Positions 7,802 to 15,435 of a stretch of 64,000 bases of DNA are shown here, in pieces. The notes beneath the pieces were generated by a model that was not told the origin of the DNA, ran no database searches, and worked only from the letters and a program-made list of their open reading frames with translations. Every line of letters starts with the position of its first letter. Position 1 is the stretch's first letter. The stretch spans positions 62,001 to 126,000 of the forward strand of contig NZ_JARACP010000012.1 in NCBI RefSeq assembly GCF_028765545.1, in the 5' to 3' direction. Both the position numbers and the translations under genes were made by a program. The stretch is from Aliivibrio sp. S4MY1 (GTDB taxonomy: Bacteria > Pseudomonadota > Gammaproteobacteria > Enterobacterales > Vibrionaceae).

Positions 7802-8329
7802 TTAGCTTGCTAACTGCAACTCAACTTTTTTCGCTCGAATAGACACAAACATCTTTGCTAAACAAACAAGCTTTGCTTCTTCTATCAGTTGCGAGTGTCT
7901 GTCTTGGAAGTAATCAGCATAATGATTCACGATTACCGCAAGGGTTGTGTATAGCAATGGATCAGGTCTGCAAGCTGGACGATTTGAGCACATTTCTACG
8001 ATCATTTGAGCGTAGCAATGCTCAGTAAGCGAGTAGTCGTTTACTGTCGATTTGAAACCATTAAAGAGGATTTTTTGATAAACGTTATTCTCAGCATAAG
8101 CTTTGTTAAGCATACCAAGAACAAAATCAATTAGCTGATCTTTGCTCGATAAAGTCAAAGATTGTGAGACAGCGTTTCTAACGACTTTTGAGCCGTTGAC
8201 GAAAGGATTGTAGTTCAACATTAAATCATCAGAATTCATTACATAGTAAAGATGATTCAGCTCTCTGATTTCTTCATTCAAGGAATCAGTAATGTTTTGT
8301 AGAGCTTGTTGTAGTTTTTTGTTTTGCAT
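7802..8329 (-). CDS. Hypothetical protein (175 aa)
   Basis: Unrecognised 175-residue helical soluble protein with four cysteines, two of them in SNRPACRPDP and VCLAKMF. No signal peptide or transmembrane segment. AGGAG lies a few bases before the ATG. It may be the first gene of the minus-strand run that ends at 5741. About 340 bases upstream of its start is a near-consensus CRP site. Function unknown. Confidence 0.65.
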   Translation of the reverse strand: MQNKKLQQALQNITDSLNEEIRELNHLYYVMNSDDLMLNYNPFVNGSKVVRNAVSQSLTLSSKDQLIDFVLGMLNKAYAENNVYQKILFNGFKSTVNDYSLTEHCYAQMIVEMCSNRPACRPDPLLYTTLAVIVNHYADYFQDRHSQLIEEAKLVCLAKMFVSIRAKKVELQLAS

Positions 8330-8668
8330 TTTCTTTCTCCTGTTTTATGCAGGGAAAGAACAAAAGTTCCTGTTGGTTAAGTTAATACTTTATACGTGTT
8401 TTTTAGTAATCTATATACCAATTGACTATCTATAAAAGTTTCTGTTAAAAGTTTTCCATTTAGTTTTTGTTCTGTTCCGATTTGTGCTGAGAATAATGCC
8501 TGGAATTTTTGAAAAAGTCAATAGAAAAAACTTGACATTAAACCCAAGGTGTGATTTAAAATAAAAATTCAATATTTTTTAAGTTATTGAGTTTTAAGAA
8601 CATTTTATTGCTTTTATACCGAACAAAGCATAAACACAGCCAAAAACAGGTTAAAACCAATTTTTTGC

Positions 8669-8688
8669 AATGTGATTTGCATCACGTT
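8669..8688. promoter_or_regulatory. CRP-like binding site
   Basis: AATGTGATTTGCATCACGTT fits the CRP consensus TGTGA-N6-TCACA with one mismatch in the second half. It could act on the minus-strand gene starting at 8329 or on the putative small RNA on the plus strand. Neither is at a standard activation distance except the possible RNA. Confidence 0.45.
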
Positions 8689-8740
8689 TTTAGGTCATGA
8701 AAATAAATTCAACTTTTTTATTTTAATACTATCAGACACA

Positions 8741-8767
8741 AAAAAAGCACAAATAATGTGCTTTTTT
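8741..8767 (-). terminator. Terminator after the BspA-like gene
   Basis: AAAAAAGCACA/TGTGCTTTTTT with a five-base loop directly after the stop codon at 8783. The symmetry means it could also stop plus-strand transcription. Confidence 0.8.
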
Positions 8768-8782
8768 AGTTTAATAATGATT

Positions 8783-10180
8783 TTAAAATGGTGATTTAGC
8801 GGTGTTATGAATTGGAGAATTAAAATCAGCATATTCAACATTAGCTCCATTTGCGATTGTCCAACCACTTATGTCTTGATTAAAAGAGCTTGCACTACTG
8901 AAAATAGACCAAAAATTCGTTCCTTTTGAAACATTCCATTTACTAATGTCTTGATTAAAGTCATATGCTTTGAAAAACATACTCGCAAAAACTGTACCAT
9001 TCCCTACATTCCAGCCACTTATATTTTGATTGAATTTCACTGCTTGACTGAACATACCCCTGAAATTTGATACATTCTCTACATTCCAATTGTTTATATT
9101 TCCATTGAAGCGTTCTGCTGCGTAAAACATATCTAATAAATTTTCAGCATTCGACATATCCCATTTTGACAAATCTTGATTAAAAGAGCTTGTTCTGTAA
9201 AACATTCGAGAAAAATTCACTCCATTCTCTACATTCCAGTTGCTTATATCTTGATTAAAAGATGTATCTAAGAACATATTGCTAAAATCAGTAATACCCT
9301 TTGTGCAGACGTTCGTCACATCATCACCATTCGCAATCATTGCATCTAATTCGACTCTTGTAAGCTCTGTTTGTGTATCACAAGCATTTTTTGGCGCAGA
9401 AAATGGTGATTTCGCTGTGTTGTGGATCGGAGAATTTATATCAGCATTAGTTTTCGTTGCATATTCAGAGATTGCCCAACTACTTATATCCTGATCAAAT
9501 GCGGTTGCATCACTAAATATAGAATCAAACTTTCTTACCTTTGATACATTCCAACTACTTAGATCTTGGTTGAATGATGATGCACCTGCAAACATTGAAC
9601 TAAATCGAACACCATTGGATACGTTCCAATTGTTTAATTTTTGATTGAATGAAGTAGCACCAGAAAACATAAAACTGAACTCTTCCCCTTTTGATACATT
9701 CCAGCCACTTATATTTTGATTGAATGATGTTGCATTATTAAACATATATGTAAATCTTGTTCCTTTTGATACGTCCCACTTACTTAAATCTTGATTAAAT
9801 GATACTGCATTGCGAAACATACCCGTAAAACTCGTTCCTTTTGATACATTCCAACCACTTATATCTTGATTGAATGCCGATGCATCGATAAATGTAGATG
9901 TAAAATTTATTCCATTCGACACATCCCAATTGCTTATATCTTGATTAAATGTAGTGTTGTAGTCAAAAAGTAATGAAAAATCTGTTATGCAACTTGTATT
10001 TACTTTTGTCACATCTTCATTATTTTTTATCATTTCAACCAGATCTGTTCTTGAAACACAAGCCGTTGGTGTTTCTAATTCTTGATTACTTATTGTGCTA
10101 TGAACAACAGCAACAAACGCAGCATTCGCATTTAGCGAAACTACTGAAAGCAGTGATAGTGTTAAAAGATTTAATCTCAT
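8783..10180 (-). CDS. Secreted BspA-family (DUF285) repeat protein
   Basis: 465-residue protein with a Sec signal peptide (cleavage likely after NANA, residue 20). The body is made of about 15 repeats of roughly 24-25 residues of the form MF..A.SFNQDIS.WNVS, the BspA-like surface protein repeat (DUF285). It is divided into two similar halves: each starts with a cysteine-bearing segment (a D-V-T-x-V phrase followed by C..(G)ITDFS) and ends with NSPIHNTAKSPF, so the gene arose by an internal duplication. There is no membrane anchor or lipobox, so it is probably exported to the periplasm or beyond. Such repeats mediate adhesion or protein binding in other bacteria; the role on this element is unknown. 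A GGAG precedes the ATG and a terminator follows. Confidence 0.85.
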   Translation of the reverse strand: MRLNLLTLSLLSVVSLNANAAFVAVVHSTISNQELETPTACVSRTDLVEMIKNNEDVTKVNTSCITDFSLLFDYNTTFNQDISNWDVSNGINFTSTFIDASAFNQDISGWNVSKGTSFTGMFRNAVSFNQDLSKWDVSKGTRFTYMFNNATSFNQNISGWNVSKGEEFSFMFSGATSFNQKLNNWNVSNGVRFSSMFAGASSFNQDLSSWNVSKVRKFDSIFSDATAFDQDISSWAISEYATKTNADINSPIHNTAKSPFSAPKNACDTQTELTRVELDAMIANGDDVTNVCTKGITDFSNMFLDTSFNQDISNWNVENGVNFSRMFYRTSSFNQDLSKWDMSNAENLLDMFYAAERFNGNINNWNVENVSNFRGMFSQAVKFNQNISGWNVGNGTVFASMFFKAYDFNQDISKWNVSKGTNFWSIFSSASSFNQDISGWTIANGANVEYADFNSPIHNTAKSPF

Positions 10181-10436
10181 TCTTATTCTCCATTTTTAAT
10201 TATTGTTTCTTATAATATTTATTTACAACAAATATTTTTTATTCAATAGAGATTTATTAAATATTTTTTAGACTAACAAATATCACTTTAAACAAGGTCT
10301 TTTACTTTTGAACTTTTTCCATTTTTGATGAAAAAATGTATAGCAAAAAAAGCATAACTCTTTTAGAAAATTGAAAGTTATATTAAAAATGGTATAGATA
10401 TTATAGCAATCACAAAAACTATAATGGAGTATCTAT

Positions 10437-11204
10437 ATGAATAAACAACAACTATCAAACTTAGTGCAATACATACATATCAAGCAACCTGCAACAAAAG
10501 AAGAAAATGATCGCTTAAATCAATTTATCTGCTTAGCTTCTGGCTTTAAATATCAAAGCTTGCTTAAAATTACTGCTAATTTTTCACTGTTAAACAAACA
10601 ATACTTACAAGCTTATGCTGCTGATAAATATTCAGAATCGACAAAAAAAGCATTAGAGAAAAGAGACAATTTCTATAATAAAATGGTCGATATGTTCATT
10701 AAATCTTTTGGCATTGATTTAACTAAAAGCGAAGATCTGACAATTGAAGAAATTTGGAAAGCATTACAGAAGAAGCACAGTCGCTCAGTAGTGATTAAAA
10801 GAGTCTTTTTTGAAGAGATTCATCAATCCTTGACGTTTTTTTTAGAACACGATGAGCTTAAAAACGAGTTAATGAATGAATTCAGAAACGTTGGCTTGAA
10901 GCCTCGTTCAGTCGTTGCGCTTATTAACGCTCTGACGATTGACGACAAGCCACAATGTTCAGAAGCATATAAGCAAGCTTACTTGGTCTTAGAAGAGCAA
11001 TTGCAAAGACACTATGAAGAAGTGTCGGTGCTTGAAAGGGGTAGCTGTAAAATGCGATTAGATAGTCTTGTAGAGAATTTGATTCAGTTAAATCAGTTCA
11101 GAAACGTTGAAGAGAATTTCAATCTTAGACAGCTTTACTACATACCCGAAGTGATGTTGATAAAAGCGTGTATGAGCCAAGCATTGAACAAAGTTACAGT
11201 ATAA
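10437..11204 (+). CDS. Hypothetical protein (255 aa)
   Basis: Unrecognised 255-residue, strongly helical soluble protein without signal or membrane segments. GGAG lies eight bases before the ATG. It stands alone on the plus strand with a terminator immediately after the stop. The content is charged and coiled (residues 60-130 and 180-215). Position opposite to the large disordered protein, with a shared bidirectional terminator. Function unknown. Confidence 0.65.
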   Translation: MNKQQLSNLVQYIHIKQPATKEENDRLNQFICLASGFKYQSLLKITANFSLLNKQYLQAYAADKYSESTKKALEKRDNFYNKMVDMFIKSFGIDLTKSEDLTIEEIWKALQKKHSRSVVIKRVFFEEIHQSLTFFLEHDELKNELMNEFRNVGLKPRSVVALINALTIDDKPQCSEAYKQAYLVLEEQLQRHYEEVSVLERGSCKMRLDSLVENLIQLNQFRNVEENFNLRQLYYIPEVMLIKACMSQALNKVTV

Positions 11205-11234
11205 AAAAAGAACAGGTTTGAAACCTGTTCTTTT
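11204..11234. terminator. Bidirectional terminator between convergent genes
   Basis: AAAAGAACAGGTTT and AAACCTGTTCTTTT arms form a long perfect hairpin with A and T tracts on both sides, between convergent genes ending at 11204 and 11238. Confidence 0.9.
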
Positions 11235-11237
11235 CAT

Positions 11238-12851
11238 TTATCTACGTTGTCGATTTCGACTTCTACGATCTTGTTTTTGAGAGTCGTTTTTTTGTTGTTG
11301 CTGTTCAAGTGCATTATCTACATCATTTTCAAGCTCTTTCAGTAATTCAGCATCGTGATCCACTACTTGCGCTACTTCAAGCACTTCTTCTTGTGCTTGT
11401 TCAACGGTTTGCTCTGGCTCAACCTCATCATTTTTAACGTCTGACTGATCATCATCAATTTGCTGTTTTTCAACATTTAGACGCTCATAATAAGCAAGCT
11501 CACCTTCATCACTGTATGTCGGTGATGGTGCATTTTCTTGCACTGGCAATTCGTCAAAATCAGTCTCTTGGTTCTCGAATGTTTGTTCTTGCTGAACGTC
11601 AGAATCTTCATTAACTGGTTCACTCGTGAAATCAAAACCATCATCAAATTCAGGCGGTTCTTCATAAGCGTTGGATGAATCTTGAACTGGTATTGCAGCT
11701 TTTTCGTTTAGCTCATTAGCAAAATCACTCATCTCTTGCGAAACAACTTCATTCTCTTGCTCTACATCGCCTTGCGATGTTTGTTCTGGTTGAAATTCTG
11801 GTGATTCAGTGTCGCTTGTTGGTTCAGATTTTGGCTCTTCTACAACGTTCTTTTCTGTTTGTTTAGACTCATTTTCAATAGCTTCAACAGGAACATCAAT
11901 CGGTTTTCCGATTTGTAGAGAGTTATCAAGTTCTAACTCTTGATTAACTACTAAATCTTGTTTTTGTAGTTCTTTTAGAGCTTCTTTGTATGCTTTTGGC
12001 ACTCCAAAGCCACAACTAATTTTTGAAATATCATATCCATCAGCTTTTAACTCTTTCCACGCTTCAACGACATTTTTAAGCGTCTCTTCATCTTTTGGAG
12101 CGTTGTTTAATACAGGTGGTTTTACATTGGCGAACATTGATTTAATCTGTTTAACCGAAGCGTCAGCACCAGCACTCGCATTTTTATAACCGCCCCCAAT
12201 GGCTTTTGTGTAAGTCGCAAAGGTGTTTGAATCTGGATCAAAAACACGCTCTTTAAGCACACCTTGCTTTTCAAAAGACAAAGACTCTTTCAGCTTCTCA
12301 CGATACTCTTTTTCCCACTCATCGTATTTTTTTATTTGCTGTTGAATTTCACTATCACTCTGATTCTCTGGTTCAGCTTTTTTAAGAGGGTTTACATCAT
12401 TAACACCAGAATAATCAACAAATTGCTCTTCATCAGAATTACCAATAACCAGATCATTTTGTTCATCATTCGTAGCTTCATCAGTTGCTTTAAAGTCGTT
12501 AATTTTTGCAGGGTTAAACTTCATCAACGTCTTATCTTGATCTAAAACGTCTTGGTCATTTTGAGCTACAAAAGCCTTTTGTTCAGCGTCTTGAAAGTCA
12601 ATCACTTTGTCTTGTAAAAGCTCATTTGCTTCTGCTGGCATTTGAAGATAGTTCTGTTCTTGGTCTAAAAATATCTCAGGTCTAATATCGTATTTTGAAC
12701 ATTGGTTGAAAAGCTCATCAACAAACTCTTCATTAGATTCAAAGTTTTGTTGGTTCATATTCACTCTCAATGAGTTCAAATCAGAAGGTCTTTGCTTCAA
12801 AGATTCTTCTGTCTTTTGGATTTTGGTTTTTGTGTATTCTTCTCTATTCAT
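11238..12851 (-). CDS. Large acidic disordered protein with Arg-rich tail
   Basis: 537-residue protein rich in Glu, Gln and Asp and predicted largely disordered. The only segment that looks folded is around residues 245-300, where DEETLKNVVEAWKELKADGY is followed by DISKISCGFGVPKAYKEAL. That pattern resembles the small LPD7-type domain that accompanies relaxases and primases of mobile elements, but the match is weak. The C terminus switches abruptly to a basic tail, KQDRRSRNRQRR, similar to the tail of the ArdC-like protein. Upstream is a copy of the recurrent intergenic motif. It may be a large polyvalent-type accessory of DNA transfer; this is an inference. Confidence 0.6.
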   Translation of the reverse strand: MNREEYTKTKIQKTEESLKQRPSDLNSLRVNMNQQNFESNEEFVDELFNQCSKYDIRPEIFLDQEQNYLQMPAEANELLQDKVIDFQDAEQKAFVAQNDQDVLDQDKTLMKFNPAKINDFKATDEATNDEQNDLVIGNSDEEQFVDYSGVNDVNPLKKAEPENQSDSEIQQQIKKYDEWEKEYREKLKESLSFEKQGVLKERVFDPDSNTFATYTKAIGGGYKNASAGADASVKQIKSMFANVKPPVLNNAPKDEETLKNVVEAWKELKADGYDISKISCGFGVPKAYKEALKELQKQDLVVNQELELDNSLQIGKPIDVPVEAIENESKQTEKNVVEEPKSEPTSDTESPEFQPEQTSQGDVEQENEVVSQEMSDFANELNEKAAIPVQDSSNAYEEPPEFDDGFDFTSEPVNEDSDVQQEQTFENQETDFDELPVQENAPSPTYSDEGELAYYERLNVEKQQIDDDQSDVKNDEVEPEQTVEQAQEEVLEVAQVVDHDAELLKELENDVDNALEQQQQKNDSQKQDRRSRNRQRR

Positions 12852-12886
12852 TTAAAAATTCCTTGTTTTTCAGTTGTTAAGCACAT

Positions 12887-12907
12887 TTCCAATTTTTGCA
12901 AAAGTGC
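12887..12907. repeat. Recurrent 21-bp intergenic motif, copy 2
   Basis: Identical over 21 bases to 1861-1881. It lies 36-56 bases before the start codon of the large disordered protein and touches the last codon of the gene upstream. The spacing suits a promoter or operator for the gene at 12851. Confidence 0.55.
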
Positions 12908-13275
12908 TATTGTAAATCGTCCAATATTAGTTCAGTCTCATAAAGCTCTTGCTCATTCCAGTCGATTGAAGCCATTTCAGAATCAGCTTTAATCACCTGT
13001 TCGATAGCTCTTTGTTTCACCTTCCTGTAAAAGCTTGTTGCTTTTAAGTTCTGGTGAAGTTGGTGCAACTCTTCTTGATCAATCAATTCATAATCTGAAT
13101 CGTGTTCAATCATTGAATTATCTTTCGTCATTAACTCATAGCCGTTAAGCATTGTTAGACTCAATACAAAAGTCTCTTCATCAACTATAAAATGAAACTC
13201 TTCATAGTCTAAATCGTAGTCAATAACGTCAATAAAAATGTCGTAATCTTTGTTAAAAACCTTACTGTTAATCAT
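12907..13275 (-). CDS. Acidic hypothetical protein (122 aa)
   Basis: Unrecognised 122-residue acidic protein, dense in Asp, Glu and Tyr especially at the N-terminal third (DYDIFIDVIDYDLDYEEFHF) and the C terminus (EQELYETELILDDL). AAGGAG precedes the ATG. No signal or membrane helix. It is the third small acidic soluble protein of the element and immediately precedes the large disordered protein. DNA-mimic function is possible but unproven. Confidence 0.6.
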   Translation of the reverse strand: MINSKVFNKDYDIFIDVIDYDLDYEEFHFIVDEETFVLSLTMLNGYELMTKDNSMIEHDSDYELIDQEELHQLHQNLKATSFYRKVKQRAIEQVIKADSEMASIDWNEQELYETELILDDLQ

Positions 13276-13342
13276 ATAAATATTTCTCCTTAGTTATACT
13301 ATATGTGATATCAAAAAAATAAGATTTTGCAAATCCAGATAC

Positions 13343-13369
13343 AAAAAAAGAAGCAATTAAGCTTCTTTC
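13343..13369 (-). terminator. Terminator after the 58-residue gene
   Basis: AGAAGC/GCTTCT arms with a six-base loop; the minus strand continues into a run of T residues. It lies 48 bases past the stop codon of the small gene at 13417. Confidence 0.55.
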
Positions 13370-13416
13370 TTTGGAAATATCAAAAAGGAGTTTTTTCAAT
13401 ATTTCTTGTTTAAAAG

Positions 13417-13593
13417 TTATCGTCTTGGTTTAAAGCTATTCCTTGCTTTTGGCAACTTTGACTTAAACTTCATTTCTTGATTCTCAAACTTAACCCCATC
13501 GGCAAGATCATCAAGTGTCATTTCTTTCTTTTCATTGATAAATTTTAAATCTTCGTGATTAAATTTTATCTCTTTATTATTTATGTCTTTCAT
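13417..13593 (-). CDS. Small basic protein with Arg tail (58 aa)
   Basis: A 58-codon frame that starts with MKDINNKEIKFNHEDLKF and ends in SKLPKARNSFKPRR. AAGGAAG lies nine bases before the ATG, and a terminator follows. The first two thirds are charged and helical with an MTLDDLADG turn; the C-terminal tail is basic, like those of the ArdC-like and large disordered proteins. It is short, but the ribosome site, terminator and otherwise empty region support it. Function unknown. Confidence 0.55.
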   Translation of the reverse strand: MKDINNKEIKFNHEDLKFINEKKEMTLDDLADGVKFENQEMKFKSKLPKARNSFKPRR

Positions 13594-13966
13594 AGTAATA
13601 ACTTCCTTGTCATGTATTCAATAAAACATATTAAAAGAAAAATGCAAGAGTAAAACGAAAAAATATTTTAATGCTATTTTCTATAAACGTGAGATTAAAT
13701 CTAATTTTTTGAACCTTGTCTTTACTCAACAATATTCAAGCTGGCGTTTGTCCTACGCAGAAAGATACGCATAACTTTACAACAAACATTAGAAACAACG
13801 GAATGAAGGGAAAAATCAAACATAGAACAATAATAATTATATTATTGTGATTCTTCACGCTCTTATGAGCGTGTCTTCTGGATTATTTAAGATTGCGAGG
13901 GTTGTTGTTGTGGGTTTGATGTGGGTTATTCATAAAAAATGATAAGCTTTTGCTTATCACTTTGTT
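13594..13966. other. 370-bp noncoding region with hairpins
   Basis: No credible gene. It holds an A/T palindrome near 13826-13850 (CAATAATA/TATTATTG), a CACGCTC/GAGCGTG hairpin at 13856-13873, and then a strongly G- and T-skewed strand (13890-13925) before the terminator. This structured and strand-skewed patch is the best candidate here for a cis-acting site such as an origin of transfer or replication, but nothing proves it. Confidence 0.4.
13939..13966 (-). terminator. Terminator of the membrane-protein cluster
   Basis: GATAAGC/GCTTATC arms with a TTTT loop followed by T-rich sequence on the minus strand, right after the stop at 13967. Confidence 0.7.
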
Positions 13967-14281
13967 TTATTCATTGTCATTGTTTGAACTTTGATTTGCA
14001 GATACATTCATAAAAGCATTGAGTGCCAAATCAGCATTTTCATAAATCATTTTCTTTTCTTCATCGCTCAACTTTTTTGCGTTTGGTAAGTTATGACTTA
14101 CTTCAAAGACATTGTGCTTTGATTCTACGTAAGAGCTACTAACTGAAATATTGAAAAACATATTTTGTGTAATATATATACAAACTAACATCAAAAAAAC
14201 TGGCAGCAGAGAAGTTAAACAATCTTTCGATAAATCAGAATTAAAAAATATTTTCATACTTTCGCTCATAGAATTACTCAC
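13967..14281 (-). CDS. Small single-pass membrane protein (104 aa)
   Basis: 104-residue protein with one membrane helix at about residues 22-42 (SLLPVFLMLVCIYITQNMFF), a short N terminus and a polar C-terminal region rich in Asn and Ser. Its start overlaps the end of the upstream gene by eight bases, so they are co-translated. It belongs to a three-gene cluster of membrane-associated proteins. No family recognised. Confidence 0.65.
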   Translation of the reverse strand: MSNSMSESMKIFFNSDLSKDCLTSLLPVFLMLVCIYITQNMFFNISVSSSYVESKHNVFEVSHNLPNAKKLSDEEKKMIYENADLALNAFMNVSANQSSNNDNE

Positions 14282-14648
14282 TTTTCACTGAATTTTGTTT
14301 TAACAATAACACTACTAAACAAAGACCGAAGTAGCAGTAAACTAAGATAAATGGCTTATATATAGCTGTCGTGATAAGTTCAGCACTAAACATCGTTATA
14401 ATCCCCGTTATCAGCATCAAAGCGTTAGCGCATACAGCTTGATAAAACTCCTTACCTTTTTGCTTATACTCCATAGCTTGAAGCGTCATAAAGACACTGG
14501 TTAAGATATACATAAACATAAGAATCATCAAAGCTATGGCTAAGATTGGTTCTTGCACAGCAAGCCATTCAATTGAACTTTTACTTGCTACTGTGTAGAT
14601 AGATATTGATACTGCCATTAGGTTTAATAAAATACTTTTTATACTCAT
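14274..14648 (-). CDS. Multi-pass membrane protein (124 aa)
   Basis: 124-residue protein with four hydrophobic helices (around residues 5-22, 33-55, 70-92, 96-116) and a small basic loop MEYKQKGKEF in the middle. No family recognised. It is between a coiled-coil tail-anchored protein and a single-pass protein, with an eight-base overlap to the latter. A role in a membrane complex of the element is likely from context only. Confidence 0.65.
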   Translation of the reverse strand: MSIKSILLNLMAVSISIYTVASKSSIEWLAVQEPILAIALMILMFMYILTSVFMTLQAMEYKQKGKEFYQAVCANALMLITGIITMFSAELITTAIYKPFILVYCYFGLCLVVLLLKQNSVKSE

Positions 14649-14678
14649 TTTTCTATTCCTCTCTTTTAATTTATTGTT

Positions 14679-15236
14679 TTATAAAAATAACTCTGCAATA
14701 ACGACAACTACACACAGCATCACTAATGCTTTTTTTAACTTACTTAGTTTGTTGATTTTCAATGTTTCAATTTGCTTTTCAACACGTTCAATTTCTCTTT
14801 TCAAATACTCTTGTTCATTATCGAAATTTGCATAAGAAAAGGCAGTATCACAATCATAACTTTCAGCTTCAATCTCATTAGATAACTCTTTGCTTAAAGA
14901 CTCTAACAACTGTTCAACTTCAACTCTTCTATTCATTAAAATATCAAGTTCAGCTTCTTTATCATCTATCAACGATTTTGTTTTAGACACTATGTTTCTT
15001 ATACCCAAATCTTTAACTAATCTTTCTAAATCATTCACTTCGTTGATTTTTGATTTGATTAAGTAATAGTGTTGATAGTAGTTATGAATCTTGTCAGCTT
15101 CAAAGCTTGAAACACTCTCTTGCTCTTCAAACAGATCAACTTTGTCTTTCAGTTTTTGATTTTGAAGAATGTAATCATTTATGATTTTTTGTTCACTTTC
15201 GATTTTAGAAAGCAACTCTTTTCTTTGTTTTTTCAT
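14679..15236 (-). CDS. Coiled-coil protein with C-terminal membrane anchor
   Basis: 185-residue protein that is almost entirely coiled coil (Lys/Glu heptad-like pattern over residues 1-160) and ends in a single hydrophobic helix (ALVMLCVVVVIAELFL), so it is tail-anchored with the coils in the cytoplasm. AGGAAAT lies before the ATG. It begins the cluster with the two small membrane proteins. No enzymatic motif. A scaffold or tether function is a guess. Confidence 0.65.
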   Translation of the reverse strand: MKKQRKELLSKIESEQKIINDYILQNQKLKDKVDLFEEQESVSSFEADKIHNYYQHYYLIKSKINEVNDLERLVKDLGIRNIVSKTKSLIDDKEAELDILMNRRVEVEQLLESLSKELSNEIEAESYDCDTAFSYANFDNEQEYLKREIERVEKQIETLKINKLSKLKKALVMLCVVVVIAELFL

Positions 15237-15405
15237 TCTAAATTTCCTTCTGCATATATGATTTATGTATCATTTTTTATGCTTTTTTCAATATACATTG
15301 AATGAGATATCACAGAGGGACAGCAAGAATGCTTTTGTTGCGTGGTTTTGATGAATGAGATTTTTTATAGAGTGGCAAAATTCTAAAAAAAATAACAGGT
15401 ATAAA

Positions 15406-15431
15406 AAAGGCACTTATGAAAGTGCCTTTAA
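15406..15431 (-). terminator. Terminator after the recombinase
   Basis: AAAGGCACTT/AAGTGCCTTT with a four-base loop, five bases past the recombinase stop codon at 15436; symmetric A and T tracts allow both directions. Confidence 0.8.
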
Positions 15432-15435
15432 ATTA

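Larger units (their letters stand above)
8330..8782. other. 450-bp noncoding region with promoter-like and CRP-like sites
   Basis: No reading frame. It holds a plus-strand TTGACA at 8532-8537 with TTTAAA 17 bases later, a looser copy of the recurrent element motif (CCAATTTTTTGCAA, about 8657-8670), a CRP-like palindrome at 8669-8688, and a bidirectional terminator at 8741-8767. Promoter and terminator bracket about 190 bases that encode no protein, so a small RNA is possible. Confidence 0.4.

Noticed and set aside
8783-10180. Regularly spaced DNA repeats that could suggest a CRISPR array
   Set aside because: The repeats are in frame, about 75 bp apart and encode DUF285 repeats in a continuous 465-codon gene; there are no unique spacers or cas genes.
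12264-12545. Plus-strand hydrophobic frame opposite the large disordered protein
   Set aside because: It is the complement of a Glu/Gln-rich coding strand, with no ribosome site; the minus-strand gene explains it.
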